Origin: Acheta domesticus
Taxonomy: Eukaryota > Arthropoda > Insecta > Orthoptera > Gryllidae
Direction: 5' to 3'
NCBI GenBank assembly: GCA_031308135.1
Contig: JAHLJT010004567.1
Span: forward strand, 137,406,991 to 137,470,990
Length of the DNA stretch: 64,000 nt
Part shown: in pieces, positions 23,591-33,838 of the stretch
Layout of the letters: the number at the start of each line of letters is the position of its first letter
Position numbering within the stretch: position 1 is the stretch's first letter
Position numbers and translations under genes: made by a program
Notes under the pieces: generated by a model
Seen by the model: the letters and a program-made list of their open reading frames with translations, nothing else
Told to the model about the DNA's origin: nothing
Database searches by the model: none

Positions 23591-23970
23591 CATAAATTGG
23601 ACGCCCAACGTGGTTGTTTTTATACGAATAATTGAGCTTGTGTAGACTCAGATCATAAATTGGACGCCCAACGTGGTTGTTTTTATACGAATAATTGAGC
23701 TTGTGTAGACTCAGATCATAAATTGGACGCCCAACGTGGTTGTTTTTATACGAATAATTGAGCTTGTGTAGACTCAGATCATAAATTGACACCCAACGTG
23801 GTTTTCTATTCACGAATAATTGAACTTGTGTAGCGGGCATCTCATAAATTGGTCGCCCAACTTCGTTTGTTTTTTCACGTATAATTCAGCTTGTGCAGCG
23901 TGCAGAGCATAAATTGACACACAACGTGGTTTTTAACTAGTATTTTACTTTGTGTTACTCGCACCTGTGT
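23591..23970 (+). repeat. 63-bp tandem array containing repeated primer-binding-site-like sequence
   Basis: Units begin CATAAATTGG at 23591, 23654 and 23717. Their diverged counterparts begin at 23780, 23843 and 23908, giving periods of 63, 63, 63, 63 and 65. The first three units appear identical and the later ones diverge. Each unit opens with the primer-binding-like core (TTGGACGCCCAACGTGG in copies 1-3; TTGACACCCAACGTGG, TTGGTCGCCCAAC and TTGACACACAACGTGG in copies 4-6). Because 63 is a multiple of three, a repetitive open frame appears on the minus strand. It is an artefact. Confidence 0.95.
23598..23614 (+). other. Primer-binding site (first copy)
   Basis: TGGACGCCCAACGTGG starts five bases after the LTR. 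It resembles the complement of an insect lysine tRNA 3' end (TGGCGCCCAACGTGG) with one extra A after TGG. The position and the TGG start fit a primer-binding site. The tRNA identity is from family knowledge. Confidence 0.7.
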
Positions 23971-24580
23971 ATTTCTTATTGAACTCACTAATTCTTTCTT
24001 ATCCATTTTCCGTTTACGCTTGCTCAATTATTGCCCAACTGAAGATTGCATTTGGTTTTAATGTGTGTTTCTTTTGATATTTTGTATTTTATGAAGTTTT
24101 CAATCACTTTGCTTGCGTGTGAGACTTAAATTTTATATTGAACTTCCGGTAATTTTTACATATTTTGTATCAGTGAATGCTCAGAGTATTACAGTGATTC
24201 TCATAACTTAGAAGCCCAAAGTGTATTTATAAGAACATTTCACTCTCTTTTCAGACGCATTATTTCATTTTATTGTTATTTTCTTTTTACAATTTCTTAA
24301 TGCGTCATATAGTGTTTAAGTGTGGTTAATTGAACTCTATTTTATTTTTTTTCCTTTTTCATTATACGTGCTATTTCCGTCACGTAACAATTATATGTTT
24401 ACTTAATAGTGTTTACTTTCTATTTGAAATTTTATGTTTATTTCTCAGTGTTATCCTCTAACATTTCATTGTGTGTGTTTTGTACTTTTCTTTTTATTGT
24501 GTTTGATTGTGTACTCATGTGTAACGCGCTGTAGGCGTCATTATCGTACTTACGTCACTTCGAGGATTGCTCGCTCCACG
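23971..24580 (+). other. Leader between primer-binding array and gag
   Basis: An AT-rich untranslated leader with a pyrimidine tract and acceptor-like TTTATTTCTCAG at 24437-24448. An in-frame ATG at 24434 would add 49 hydrophobic residues to Gag. I prefer the later start. Confidence 0.5.
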
Positions 24581-26260
24581 ATGGCTGAAAATAATCCCAT
24601 TCAAAACCCCGAGGTTTCTGACCCCGCTCCCGCAAACGCCGACGCGCCTGCCGAGCTCACGCCCCCAGCTGTTCTCGCCCCTACTGTCGGGGTTTCTTTA
24701 GAGCAGGTACTCGAGACGAGTACCGCCGAGGCCGGACCTACCCTCGCCGCGGCCGCTCCGACGCCACCCTCAGACCAAATGTCTCAATTTTTCAGCACTC
24801 TTATCGCAAAATTTGACGAACAGCGTCAAGAATTTTGTCAATTTCGATCACAATTTGACGAACAGCGTCAAGAATTAAATTCTAAATTTCAGGACTTGAA
24901 TTCCAGATTTGATTCGAAATTTTGTGCCCTTGATAGTAGATTAGACGAACACCTCACTAATTTCACCCTTTTTCAAAGTGAGGTGTCTCAACAACTAAAT
25001 TCGGTTAATTCAAAGGTCGATAAACAGAGCACTAAAATCGCCTCTCTCGCCTCTGCTGTTGAAAATAATTCTACGCAAATTTCTGACATCAACGAACATT
25101 TAACAGGCCAACTAAAGAAATGCGAATCGCTCCAGTCTGAAACAGTTCAACAAATGACAGAATTTAAAGACAGCATAAACAAGGATATTGCAACCGTTTC
25201 AGAAAAGCAATTAAATTTGGGACATTGGGCTCGTGATAAATTTAAAGACAATGAATCCGAAATTTCCAACTTGAAAGGCGAGGTGACTAAGAAACTAAAA
25301 GGGGTTGACAATAAGATTGAAGGACTTCACGACTCCCTGAACAATAAAATTGAAACAGCAAAATTAGTTATCCAGGCACAGGCGGAAATGGAACGGAAAG
25401 AAATCGAAGTCAAAATAGGCGAACTAGAAATTAAAGTAGCGGAAAAGACTATTTCAGCTTTCCCGGTTAATGCTATGCCACTGTCAATTCCTCCAAATTT
25501 AAAATTCTCTGGTAATCGCGGTGAACAGCCCATTACGTTCTTACGTAATGTTGAAAATTATTTTGCTTTAGCGAGACACATTCCTGAATCTTCTAAACCG
25601 AAGGTTATAGCCCAAATGTTGGTTGACCATGCCCAAGAATGGTTCCAAACATTGTTACCAGTTCCGGCTGATTTTCAGGATTTTCGTTCCAAATTTATTA
25701 ATCGTTTTTGGGATAGAAACACCCAATACAATTTTAAAATGGATTTGGCTAAAGGTAGATGGGACCAGAATGGTAACATGTCTATGCGGGATTATGCAGT
25801 GTCTCGCATTGCCCAACTTAAACAATGCGAACCTACCCCCCCTGACGACGAAATTATGTGGCTATTAACTCGTCATTATCCATATGTCATTCAAAACCTC
25901 CTTAAAACTAGTTTTGTAAAAGATCTTGAGCAATTTCAGATCTTATTGGGCGATTTCGACCAAACGAATGTGCAATTCGCTTCTTATCAAAATCAGAGTC
26001 AAAACTCTTCACGCCCACGTAATGGCAATAATAATAATCAGAATCGAGGATTTCCCCCACGCCATTCGCAAGGTCAAGAGCGTCCTTTTAACCACGGCCC
26101 TTCGCCGCACTTTCCCCCCGCCCCCTCCCCCCCGGCGCCGACCAGTTTTCCGCCTCCCTTCAATGCCGGTCAAGGCCAAACCGCGCCCCTTCTAGCGCCG
26201 CCTTCGACAGCCCCAGGTCAACCACCACAGAGGCCGTTAAACCGCTCAGGTCCGGAATAA
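24581..26260 (+). CDS. gag: Gag polyprotein of the LTR element
   Basis: Gag is the structural protein that packages the element RNA into virus-like particles in the cytoplasm. The frame from ATG at 24581 (context CACGATGG, beginning MAENNPIQ) gives 559 residues. It has an acidic Pro/Ala-rich N-terminus (about 1-65) and a long coiled-coil-like region (about 70-295) with the direct repeat FDEQRQE. A Ty3/Gypsy-type Gag domain follows (about 300-460), with LKFSGNRGEQPITFLRNVE, a typical HAQEWFQTLL stretch and DFRSKFINRFW. The tail from about 465 is Asn/Gln/Pro-rich. No CCHC zinc knuckle is visible, so RNA binding may use the basic, Asn-rich tail. The frame is fully open, unlike every other element here, which suggests selection or very recent copying. 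An in-frame ATG at 24434 gives a 608-residue alternative. Confidence 0.92.
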   Translation: MAENNPIQNPEVSDPAPANADAPAELTPPAVLAPTVGVSLEQVLETSTAEAGPTLAAAAPTPPSDQMSQFFSTLIAKFDEQRQEFCQFRSQFDEQRQELNSKFQDLNSRFDSKFCALDSRLDEHLTNFTLFQSEVSQQLNSVNSKVDKQSTKIASLASAVENNSTQISDINEHLTGQLKKCESLQSETVQQMTEFKDSINKDIATVSEKQLNLGHWARDKFKDNESEISNLKGEVTKKLKGVDNKIEGLHDSLNNKIETAKLVIQAQAEMERKEIEVKIGELEIKVAEKTISAFPVNAMPLSIPPNLKFSGNRGEQPITFLRNVENYFALARHIPESSKPKVIAQMLVDHAQEWFQTLLPVPADFQDFRSKFINRFWDRNTQYNFKMDLAKGRWDQNGNMSMRDYAVSRIAQLKQCEPTPPDDEIMWLLTRHYPYVIQNLLKTSFVKDLEQFQILLGDFDQTNVQFASYQNQSQNSSRPRNGNNNNQNRGFPPRHSQGQERPFNHGPSPHFPPAPSPPAPTSFPPPFNAGQGQTAPLLAPPSTAPGQPPQRPLNRSGPE

Positions 26261-27026
26261 ATGGGAACACAGTTCTGGACCATATTTGTAATTAATAGAT
26301 GTGTTTACTAAATATGTTAAGTGTTTTCCTATTGTTAAACCTACTGCAAAGTCCTGTTTAAAACACCTAGTGCAAGGTTTCTTCAAAGAATGTGGGACGT
26401 ATCAGCGTGTCCTCAGTGACAATGGCACGCAGTTCACGAGTGACCTTTGGCAGCAATCGCTAAATGATTTAGGTGTCCAAACAATCTTCTGGTCTATTAG
26501 GTCACCGAGATCAAACCCAAGCGAAAGAGTCATGAAAGAATTATCACGTTTGTTTCGGGTTTATGTTTCTCACAAGCATACTGCTTGGCCCGATTTACTA
26601 CCGAAGATTAATACGTGGCTTAACCACATCCCCCATGAATCTTCCAGATTTACACCTTTCGAGGCTCAATTCAATAAGAAGCCGAAACCATTGTTTCCTA
26701 TTTTAGCAAAAATGGCCACTCAAATTCCAATTTCCCCTGAGGATCGGTGTCAAATTATTCTCTCAAATTTAAAGAAAGCTGGTGATACGAGAAAACAACA
26801 CCAGAAGAGTAAAACCCATTTATTTAAAGTCGGCGATAAAGTTTTAATCAAAGCTCTCAGAGTATCTAATCAGCCTGAAGGCCTTATTAGTAAATTCTTT
26901 CCTTTATTTGTAGGTCCTTACCAAATTATGAGGCTTGTAGCCCCCAACGCTTGCACTTTACGTAGCACAGATGGTTCCGAGGTTGGTCCTCACAATTTTT
27001 ATAACCTTGTTCCTTTCAGAGATTAA
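26261..27026 (+). pseudogene. Integrase fragment (pol remnant)
   Basis: Integrase inserts the cDNA into the chromosome. Only its catalytic core and C-terminus remain. ATG at 26261 directly follows the gag stop and opens a few residues of integrase-like text. The frame then shifts by one base near 26290, and DVFTKYVKC (first catalytic Asp, codon 26298-26300) lies in the next frame after a stop at 26289-26291. Continuing are LSDNGTQFTS (second Asp), SNPSERVMKEL (catalytic Glu, about 35 residues on), a WLNHIPHESSRFTPFEAQF segment and a GPY/F-like C-terminus (FVGPYQIMRL), ending at 27026. The zinc-binding HHCC domain, protease, reverse transcriptase and RNase H are missing. With no start codon in frame before the core, expression would need a frameshift, so it is probably inactive. 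Confidence 0.88.
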
Positions 27027-28146
27027 ACTAGATTAATTGGCTGAAAGAATAAAAGCCCTCATTTATGTCGCTCTGATTAGGTAACCTTATTTTAATTATA
27101 TTCTTGTGGATCCAGCCCGGTTGCCCTGGCACGTCTTATTATTAATTAATTTCGTGGGTTCGCTACTACTTTAATGCTTTGGTTAAGTGATTGTTATAAG
27201 TGAACGTCGTTGTTGATTAAAAAGAGAGAGAAATAATTCAGATATCCCTTAGATATACTCTGTCGAGAGTTGACGAGAGTTATAGCCATTGACTTTAATT
27301 AATGAAACGAATTCCATTCTGATATTATGAATTTAATGTTTTTGCAACCCAAGTCCTTTGTTTAATTCATTGGTTGTTTTCTCACGTCTACCATTCTATT
27401 TTCAATTCTCCATCGTGTTGATATTTTGTTTCCTCCTCTTGTGTTTTAAATAATTTGGCCACTGTTGACTATTATGCTTTTCTATTATTTTGCAAATGTC
27501 GCATTTATTCCACTTGTGTTTATACCTCTAAAATCGTATTAAAAGAGCGTCAAATATAATAATGATTAACAGGGTTCCCACTTTTGGCTCTTCCCTTTGC
27601 ACAATTATTCAATTTGCAGTAGCGTTTAAATAGTTTTAGGTGCCCCATTGTTTCATTTTGCCAGTCTTTCTAAGTTTTGTTCCCAATTATCCCTCTATGT
27701 TATCTTCTTAATTACTTATTTAGTGCTTAGTTTGCTCTTAGTTTGAGTAGGTGTTGCTAATGGCCCACCACCATTTCTTATTTTTGAAAAATGATAAAGA
27801 TTATTTTCATTCATTTTCTTATCATTAATGTGTTTGTATTACTTCTTAAAGATTTTGTGTCCTAATTTTATTGGTCATCTAGTTTTTTAGAGATAGCTTT
27901 AGTGTTGTTCCTCTTCATTAATTTTATCCTTTTGCTTAATTAACTAGTATTGTCTTATCATGTTAGAGTTGTCATTGAAACCCCTAATTTTCGTTCTGGA
28001 CATGCCAGGTTTTTGTGTTTTCACAGCTTCATCTGTCGGCACATGCTCCCCAAATTTTTTTATCATCTATTTTTGTAAATGTCCTTTTTTTGTTCTTAGA
28101 TTAAAAAAAAAAACATGTCCCATGCGTTTTTTTAATCTCATTGTAC
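27027..28146 (+). other. Non-coding 3' region of the LTR element
   Basis: AT-rich sequence without a usable frame. No env-like product. It may carry cis-acting sequences needed for packaging or reverse transcription (inference). Confidence 0.6.
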
Positions 28147-28156
28147 GGGGGGGTAA
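28147..28156 (+). other. Probable polypurine tract
   Basis: GGGGGGG followed by TAA lies directly before the 3' LTR, where second-strand synthesis is primed. The tract is short. Confidence 0.5.
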
Positions 28157-29616
28157 TGCGATGTGTCGGGGACCATCGCAGTCCTCCACCCTTGCGTCAC
28201 GCCAAATTACCGGACGGCAGGAAAGAACTACGCGCCCCCGAATTAGATATGCCCAGCCGCTCAAGCCCCCCATAAACTTTCAACTATCAATTATACCCTT
28301 TTTCTGACAATACCGCGATGCGTCGGGTGACCATCGCACCCTCTCACCCCCGCGTCACGCCAAATTACCGGAAGTTGGAAAGGGCCACGCGTCCACCGCG
28401 ACCCGATTTAGTTCCGCCCAACGGCCCAAGTTCTCCAGAAGCCCCTAACAATAAATCTTACCCTTTGTCCAACAATACTGGATGATCGACAGCCGGAACA
28501 ACCATTTTAGCGACTTGGCGATCGCACCCGGCTCAATAATCCTCTAAAAGCCTATAAAATCATCACATGCCAAAGCAGAAGGGACACGTGCGCGCTCCTC
28601 CGGCCTAACAATGCCGGCCAATGAACAACCAGAAGGCACCGTTGATGAAATAGAAGGTTCGAGAAGTTCAAATCCGACCAATAAAATCACTAGGCAGGAA
28701 GCACGTGAGCACTTTGAGATTTTTTCGAAAAAACGAAAGGGACAGACGGGCGAGCGAGGCCAGAGAGAGAGGAGGACGGGCGACAGACGCTAGAGAGGAC
28801 GGTCGTGCAGGAGAAGTCGTATGGAGATAGAAACCAACAAGTAAAGTTTTGAGTAGATTAACAGTGGTAGTTAAGAAAGCCACCGAATATTAGTCAGTTA
28901 ATGAAACCTGCGGTAGAAAGGGAACAGCAGCAGTGGGTAAGGCACACACTGAGCCGACCACTGCGAAACTTGCCCGGTCTTCACGGAATTAATTCCGAAT
29001 AGCCAAAGTTTGGCTTCGAGCGTCATACGCGGTCCAGGTGTCGTGTGACGGCCTGAGACGCGCGCGAGCATCACGTCGCGACCGCCCGGTCATCCACCGC
29101 CGACGTCCCGTGCGCCGGAGTCATCACCCCGGAGGCAATCGGAGGCCAACCTTGCAACGTTCCGGCGTCGCCTCCTGAGGGTCCGACTACACTTCTCCGT
29201 CGCTCGGCGAGCAATCCAGTCGCGGTGACATTACCATCTAACATCACAGATTGTAAGTTGTCATCACCATCATTCATTAATCGGCTACTAAAGTGACAAT
29301 AACCCAGCATCAACCTGAACAGTTTCTCTTCGTTTAATTTTTTGAATAAATTAGTCCCCGCCATTTGGTCGGGTGAACCAATTAATACCATAGCAAAGTG
29401 TTATTATTCTAAATCTTAAGAAACCACCAAATGCAACCCTTCGACCCAGGGCGCTCACCCCTGAGACGCTCAACGCCGGCGACATTAAGCAGGTAAGTGG
29501 GCATGCGCTTGGCGCCCTTATTAAATAAATTCAGCGCGTGTCCCCTCCTGCGACTTGGGACGACTGTCACACCATAAGTGTGTCGGCGCCTCCATTTTGT
29601 GAGCAGTTCCATCACA
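28157..29616 (+). repeat. 3' LTR (1460 bp)
   Basis: It appears identical to the 5' LTR in every segment compared. It includes TATAAAAT at 28553 and AATAAA at 29524, and ends CA followed by ATAT. Confidence 0.96.
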
Positions 29617-29814
29617 ATATCAGTTTTGAAAATTTTCTTCGTAATCTTACAGATTAAAAAAATCTATTTATTGTAACAATTCACAACTAATGACTGTAGT
29701 TTGTTTTTAAAAAAAATGAATTAGTTAATATTTTAATGTTTTAGTACAGGTCTCGAAAAAAGAATTATTTCAGCAACTGTTGAAAATGTAAAAAAATAAA
29801 TATCAATGTCACGT

Positions 29815-30060
29815 AACACTTATATTTCTTTTTTTTTCTCGCCGCATAGGGGTGTGTCAACAAAATGGAATATCTCACGGTATTTCGCGTCGTTCTCCGT
29901 TGTGCCGGCAGGGATCGCCTGATAACCAGCACTTCTCGATACAGTCGCGATCATGCGACTTCTAGCTGCACAACCGAGAACGACACGAAATACCGTGAGA
30001 TATTCCATTTTATTGACACCCCCCCTACGCCAAGAAAGAAAAACCGAAGTATAACTAATA
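29815..30060. mobile_element. Palindromic fold-back MITE
   Basis: The two halves are near-complete inverse copies. GTGTCAACAAAATGGAATA (left) faces TATTCCATTTTATTGACAC (right). CTCACGGTATTTCGCGTCG faces CGACACGAAATACCGTGAG. The centre is near 29940. Quasi-symmetric frames on both strands result from the palindrome. The central CAGTCGCGATCATGCGAC region resembles one in the hAT MITE at 12115-12165. No clear target duplication was found. Confidence 0.75.
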
Positions 30061-30133
30061 TCCCCTACCCCTAAGTAACGCAGCATAACGCTGCCTCTGA
30101 CCCCCTCCCTCCCCCTAATTTATGGACGACCCC
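30061..30133. mobile_element. Half copy of the GGGG-type MITE
   Basis: TAACGCAGCATAACGCTGC, CCCCCTCCCTCCCC and AATTTATGGACGACCCC match the right half of copies A-C. The left half is missing. Confidence 0.7.
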
Positions 30134-30318
30134 TTAGGTGAGCGCTGAGCACAGATTTGCGACGTAATCAAAGCACTCGCGTGGCAGAGGGCAAGGCGAT
30201 GATCCCGACTTCAGATATTGATATCTTTGCGTGCCAGATGTTCTTCTGGGAAGCGCGCAGTCTAGGCCGATTATTAGGACCTGTAACTCTGCCGATACGT
30301 CTTCATTCTGCATGCAGT

Positions 30319-31148
30319 TAGTGTCGTTCCATTCCTGTAAAAGAATCGAATCTGGAATCGATCCCAGAATCGAAAAGTTGACGTCGATTCTCGAATCGAA
30401 TCGAAAGAGATGAATCGATTCCCTTAGGAATCAAATCAGATGAGAACACCATTCAATGAAGGTATCGATTCCGGAATTGAGCAAGTACTAGTTAATAAAA
30501 CACAATCAGGAGTTAATTATATTTTAATAACAAAAATATGTAACTAAATGACCTAAAAATATTATAGATGAAATAATACAATTGAAATAAAGTAATAGAC
30601 TGTATGAATGAAACAATGTATTAATAGAATGAAAAATGAAAAATACAGATTATAATGACAATAGTATGAATTAATCAACGAAACTGTAATAGATTCAAAG
30701 AAACATAACTTCACACAACGCGATCCAGGAAAGTTCTGTTATTTTTTTTTATTTGAGATGCAAAAAATGTAATTTGAACCAGGTTTGGTTTGAAAGTTTG
30801 ACCTCTTGAACGAAGCGGAAGGTGGAGCCATGGTGAGAGGTAGAATTCAAACACGACATGGACTTCTATAAAATTAATAATAAACTAAGAACTACATTAA
30901 TAATAAAAACAAACTACAAAAAACTGGAAAATACAGCAAAAGCACAGGAACAGGCATATTTTTAAAAAAAATCGATGGTATTCATTTGATTCGATTCCAT
31001 CCTTTCCTTTGGATGGATCCTTTCCTTTGCATTCCTTTGGAATCGATTCCTTCAATAATCGGTAGCAAAGGAATCGAAAACAGAATCCACAAGAATCGAA
31101 GAAAAGAATCGATTCCGGAATCGAATCGATAGAATCGGAACGTCCCTA
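30319..31148. mobile_element. hAT-like MITE with GAATCGAT subterminal repeats
   Basis: The left end TAGTGTCGTTCCATTC and the right end, inverse TAGGGACGTTCCGATTC, are similar. The flanks CATGCAGT (30311-30318) and CCCGCAGT (31149-31156) match at 6 of 8 bases. Both ends carry many GAATCGAT/ATCGATTC motifs (about 30343-30480 and 30985-31135), as transposase-binding clusters of hAT elements often do. The AT-rich interior has no transposase. Confidence 0.75.
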
Positions 31149-31156
31149 CCCGCAGT

Positions 31157-31682
31157 TGACTGAGTTGTGCACCACGCGAAGTACCTCACTAGTGCCTGTA
31201 AGTGCTAAGTGTAGTAACTGAGCTCGATCGTGAAGGTGCCAAAGTCACTCACTCACTAATGACTCATGAATATTTTCTCATGGTATATTGTATTTTAGAT
31301 ATTGGCTAATTTAAGGGGCATGTGTAGTGAAATGTATTAGTGTTTTCCCCCTTCAATTTTAAAGTTTTTATTGCTTATTTCGTTCCCTATTTAAAAACAT
31401 TTTAGTGCCTGCGTCAAGTTTTTAGTGTCTTAACTTCTGTCTAGCTATGAAATACTATAAAAATATATTTGAGACGATTGCATGATTATCTTCCTTTGCT
31501 ATCTTAAAACCATTAATGAAGTAAAATGTGTGAAATAAAACGTTCGTAGTTTCCAGGAATTAATAGGGGAGAAAATAATTTCAGTTGATCCTATGGCGGA
31601 AACAATATTATAATTCATAAGTAAATTTGTTATTTCAAGAAAAACGAGGCGAAGGGAGGGGGGAGGATGATGTCCTCTACTC
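31157..31682. other. Unannotated AT-rich stretch
   Basis: No gene or element end recognised. Confidence 0.35.
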
Positions 31683-33045
31683 AATCACGACAGAGTTGGG
31701 CAGTATCGAAAATACTTGTATTTAAAATACGTATTTTCGATACTTTTGTAATTTGTATTTTGTATCGAAAATACATTTTTAAACATGTATTTTGTATTTG
31801 TATCGAAAATACTTTCTGATAGTATTTTGTATTTTCAAAATACAAAAATACTTTTTGATTAATCCGTCACAAACATTCATTGGGCAAGTAAATGGAGAGG
31901 GTCCCGCCACGTGGACGAGTGGAGCCGGACCTCCGGTTTCTCCGATTACGTTTTCCCCTCGTCGTCGGTTCAACCGGCAATAACCGGAGGATCGCTGTAA
32001 TCACGGTGTATGATATATTTCTTACACCGTGGTTGTAATCGCGAGCTCCGATTCAATTTCTCGGAGAGCAGGCTCCGCGTGCCAGAACGAGTGCTGCCCA
32101 TGTGTGTGCCTGGTGGCCCTGTGGTTGTATGCAGTGATTAAAAACTTGTGCTTGCGGTGTTTTTAAGAGCTGATATTTCGTTGTGGTATATTTAGGTAAA
32201 AATCTATTTTTTCCTGGGTACCTTGTACTAAATGAAGCTTTGTATGTACATTTTAGGTTTATTTGAACTAAAACCGTCAATTTTGTAGCGCCTAAAAGAG
32301 CCTATTTTAATATCAATGCCTATTTGTACCTATTCTACATTTAAGAACCTAAAATGAGACTCATTTGCCTAACTTCTTTTGTCTATGGCTCCTTTTACCT
32401 TTTTCTTCTTTGTCGGCACAACAGACAAGGACGATATTAAATTTAAGTCATTTTTAACAACCTAAATTGCATTCGTCCTCTTTTACCTTTTTATCCCCTT
32501 GTCTCATTTTGTCACCTGTAAGAGAGCGAGAAATGAATATACCAGACAAGGATCTAGCGATAAAAGTCTCCATGCCACTACTTTTTGACTTCGTGGAGAA
32601 GCTGCCTCCGTTTCTAAGATAAAGCGATTGAATTTCCCCGAAAGCAAAGTGATCTTGACCGATAAGAAACATTCGTTTTCTCTTGAAAACTTGGAGAATG
32701 TATTAATAATTTATTGTGAGGCAAAATACGGTTGAAATAATTCTTACTACCAAACGTGTTAAATAGTATTATCGCAAAATGGTCAATACTGATTCTACGT
32801 AATATTGATTTATGTTATCTTTGAGAAATATAATAAATGGTCAAAAAGTGAATTTTCTTGTATGTTACGAGTTTTATTAGTGCCTATTCTACCATTTAAA
32901 AAGCCTAACAGATGCTGAAAGAACCTATTTTAGGCACCTAAAATGCATATTTTAAAACATAAAAATTGTCTATATCCTGCAATATTTGTCCCAAACTATC
33001 ACCTCCCAAGAGCTCATGGTGATATCTTTGTACTCCTTCGCTTCT

Positions 33046-33612
33046 TACACGCAACACTCACTCAATGCTGGATACTCGGATTGACTTGAGATTTTACCAG
33101 CTTGTTGAGCACCTTTCAAACCCCTACATACAAATTTTTACGTGCTATGAAGCATTGCAAGTAGTGTTTTTGCTGTAATTAGTATTGGGACCTTTCTTGA
33201 CCTTACCGACCGTAGAGGGGTGGAAACGCTGCTGACCGCTGGTTCTGCGGACGTTACTCATACACCGCGCTTGCACTATCAGCCTGTCGGCATGGTCTCA
33301 GTTACTTGGAGGGCAGGCGGGGTGACAAAAACGGGTGTTTACTTTGCAGGTTCAGATGGAACGAACGCGCTTGGAAATCTGACACGGCTGATAGACGCCG
33401 CGTAACGTTCCTAACGCTGCCGAAGCAACGGCTCGCCCGCTGCGGGAAGCGCGAGGGTCACGAAAGGTCCTGATACAAAATGCCTATAAAACGCTATTTA
33501 TAATATTCCATAGCACTTCAAAATTTGTGTATATAGGTTTTCCGTGGTGTTCTACCAGCTGGTGAAATTTCATGTCAATCCGAGTATCCAGCACGGTGAG
33601 TGTTGCGTGTTA
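33046..33612. mobile_element. MITE with long terminal inverted repeats
   Basis: The left arm from 33046 (ACACGCAACACTCAC, GCTGGATACTCGGATTGAC) is inverted at the right end, up to 33612, for about 110 bases. The centre (33200-33470) is GC-richer. Its 61-codon frame has no recognised motif. A target duplication could not be fixed. The element is nested in the hAT at 31691-34177. Confidence 0.75.
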
Positions 33613-33666
33613 GCATGGAAAAGATGCCTTTCAGACTTAAAATATGAACATACATCACAAATGATA

Positions 33667-33838
33667 GGGGCCGTCTAAACTACGTAACGCAAATTTCGAG
33701 TATTTTCAATACCCTCTCCCCCCCCCTTGTAACGCACTTCCCTATCTCTATGTATATAAAGCAGCGTAAAGCTGCCTCAGACCCCCTCTCTGACCCCCTC
33801 CCTCCCCATTTAGCTTTACGTAATTTATGGATGACCCC
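33667..33838. mobile_element. GGGG-type MITE (copy B)
   Basis: It starts GGGGCCGTC and ends GGATGACCCC, flanked on both sides by ATA (33664-33666 and 33839-33841). The internal CTTCCCTATCTCTATG block and AAGCAGCGTAAAGCTGC palindrome are shared with copy A. Confidence 0.88.

Larger units (their letters stand above)
22133..23592 (+). repeat. 5' LTR (1460 bp)
   Basis: Starts TGCGATGTGTCGGGGACC and ends TTCCATCACA. It is repeated at an exact offset of 6024 bases. It contains a TATA box, AATAAA signals at 23321 and 23500, and a consensus splice donor CAG|GTAAGT at 23466-23474. A 60-codon frame at 22587 is not conserved coding and may act only as an upstream reading frame. Internal near-repeats (ACGCCAAATTACCGGA at about 22185 and 22333) follow two similar GTCGGG...ACCATCGCA blocks. 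Confidence 0.96.
22133..29616 (+). mobile_element. LTR retrotransposon, Ty3/Gypsy type, pol-deleted
   Basis: The element is 7484 bases long. It has two 1460-bp LTRs beginning TG and ending CA and is flanked by the 4-bp duplication ATAT (22129-22132 and 29617-29620). Order: 5' LTR, primer-binding-site array, leader, gag, integrase remnant, a 1.1-kb non-coding tail, G-rich tract, 3' LTR. Protease, reverse transcriptase, RNase H and the integrase N-terminus are absent. Where I compared the LTRs closely they are identical, so insertion looks recent, and its enzymes must have come from another copy. Gag type, integrase type and the 4-bp duplication point to Ty3/Gypsy. Without reverse transcriptase the clade cannot be fixed. 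No env-like frame is present. Confidence 0.95.

Noticed and set aside
23385..23840. 151-codon minus-strand frame with a repeated 21-residue motif
   Set aside because: It is the translation of the 63-bp tandem array, open only because 63 is divisible by three.
23591..23970. Possible CRISPR-like repeat array
   Set aside because: The units are head-to-tail copies without unique spacers and lie in a eukaryotic LTR element.
31990..32045. CACGGTGTA...TACACCGTG hairpin
   Set aside because: Only nine bases pair perfectly. The outer similarity is direct rather than inverted.
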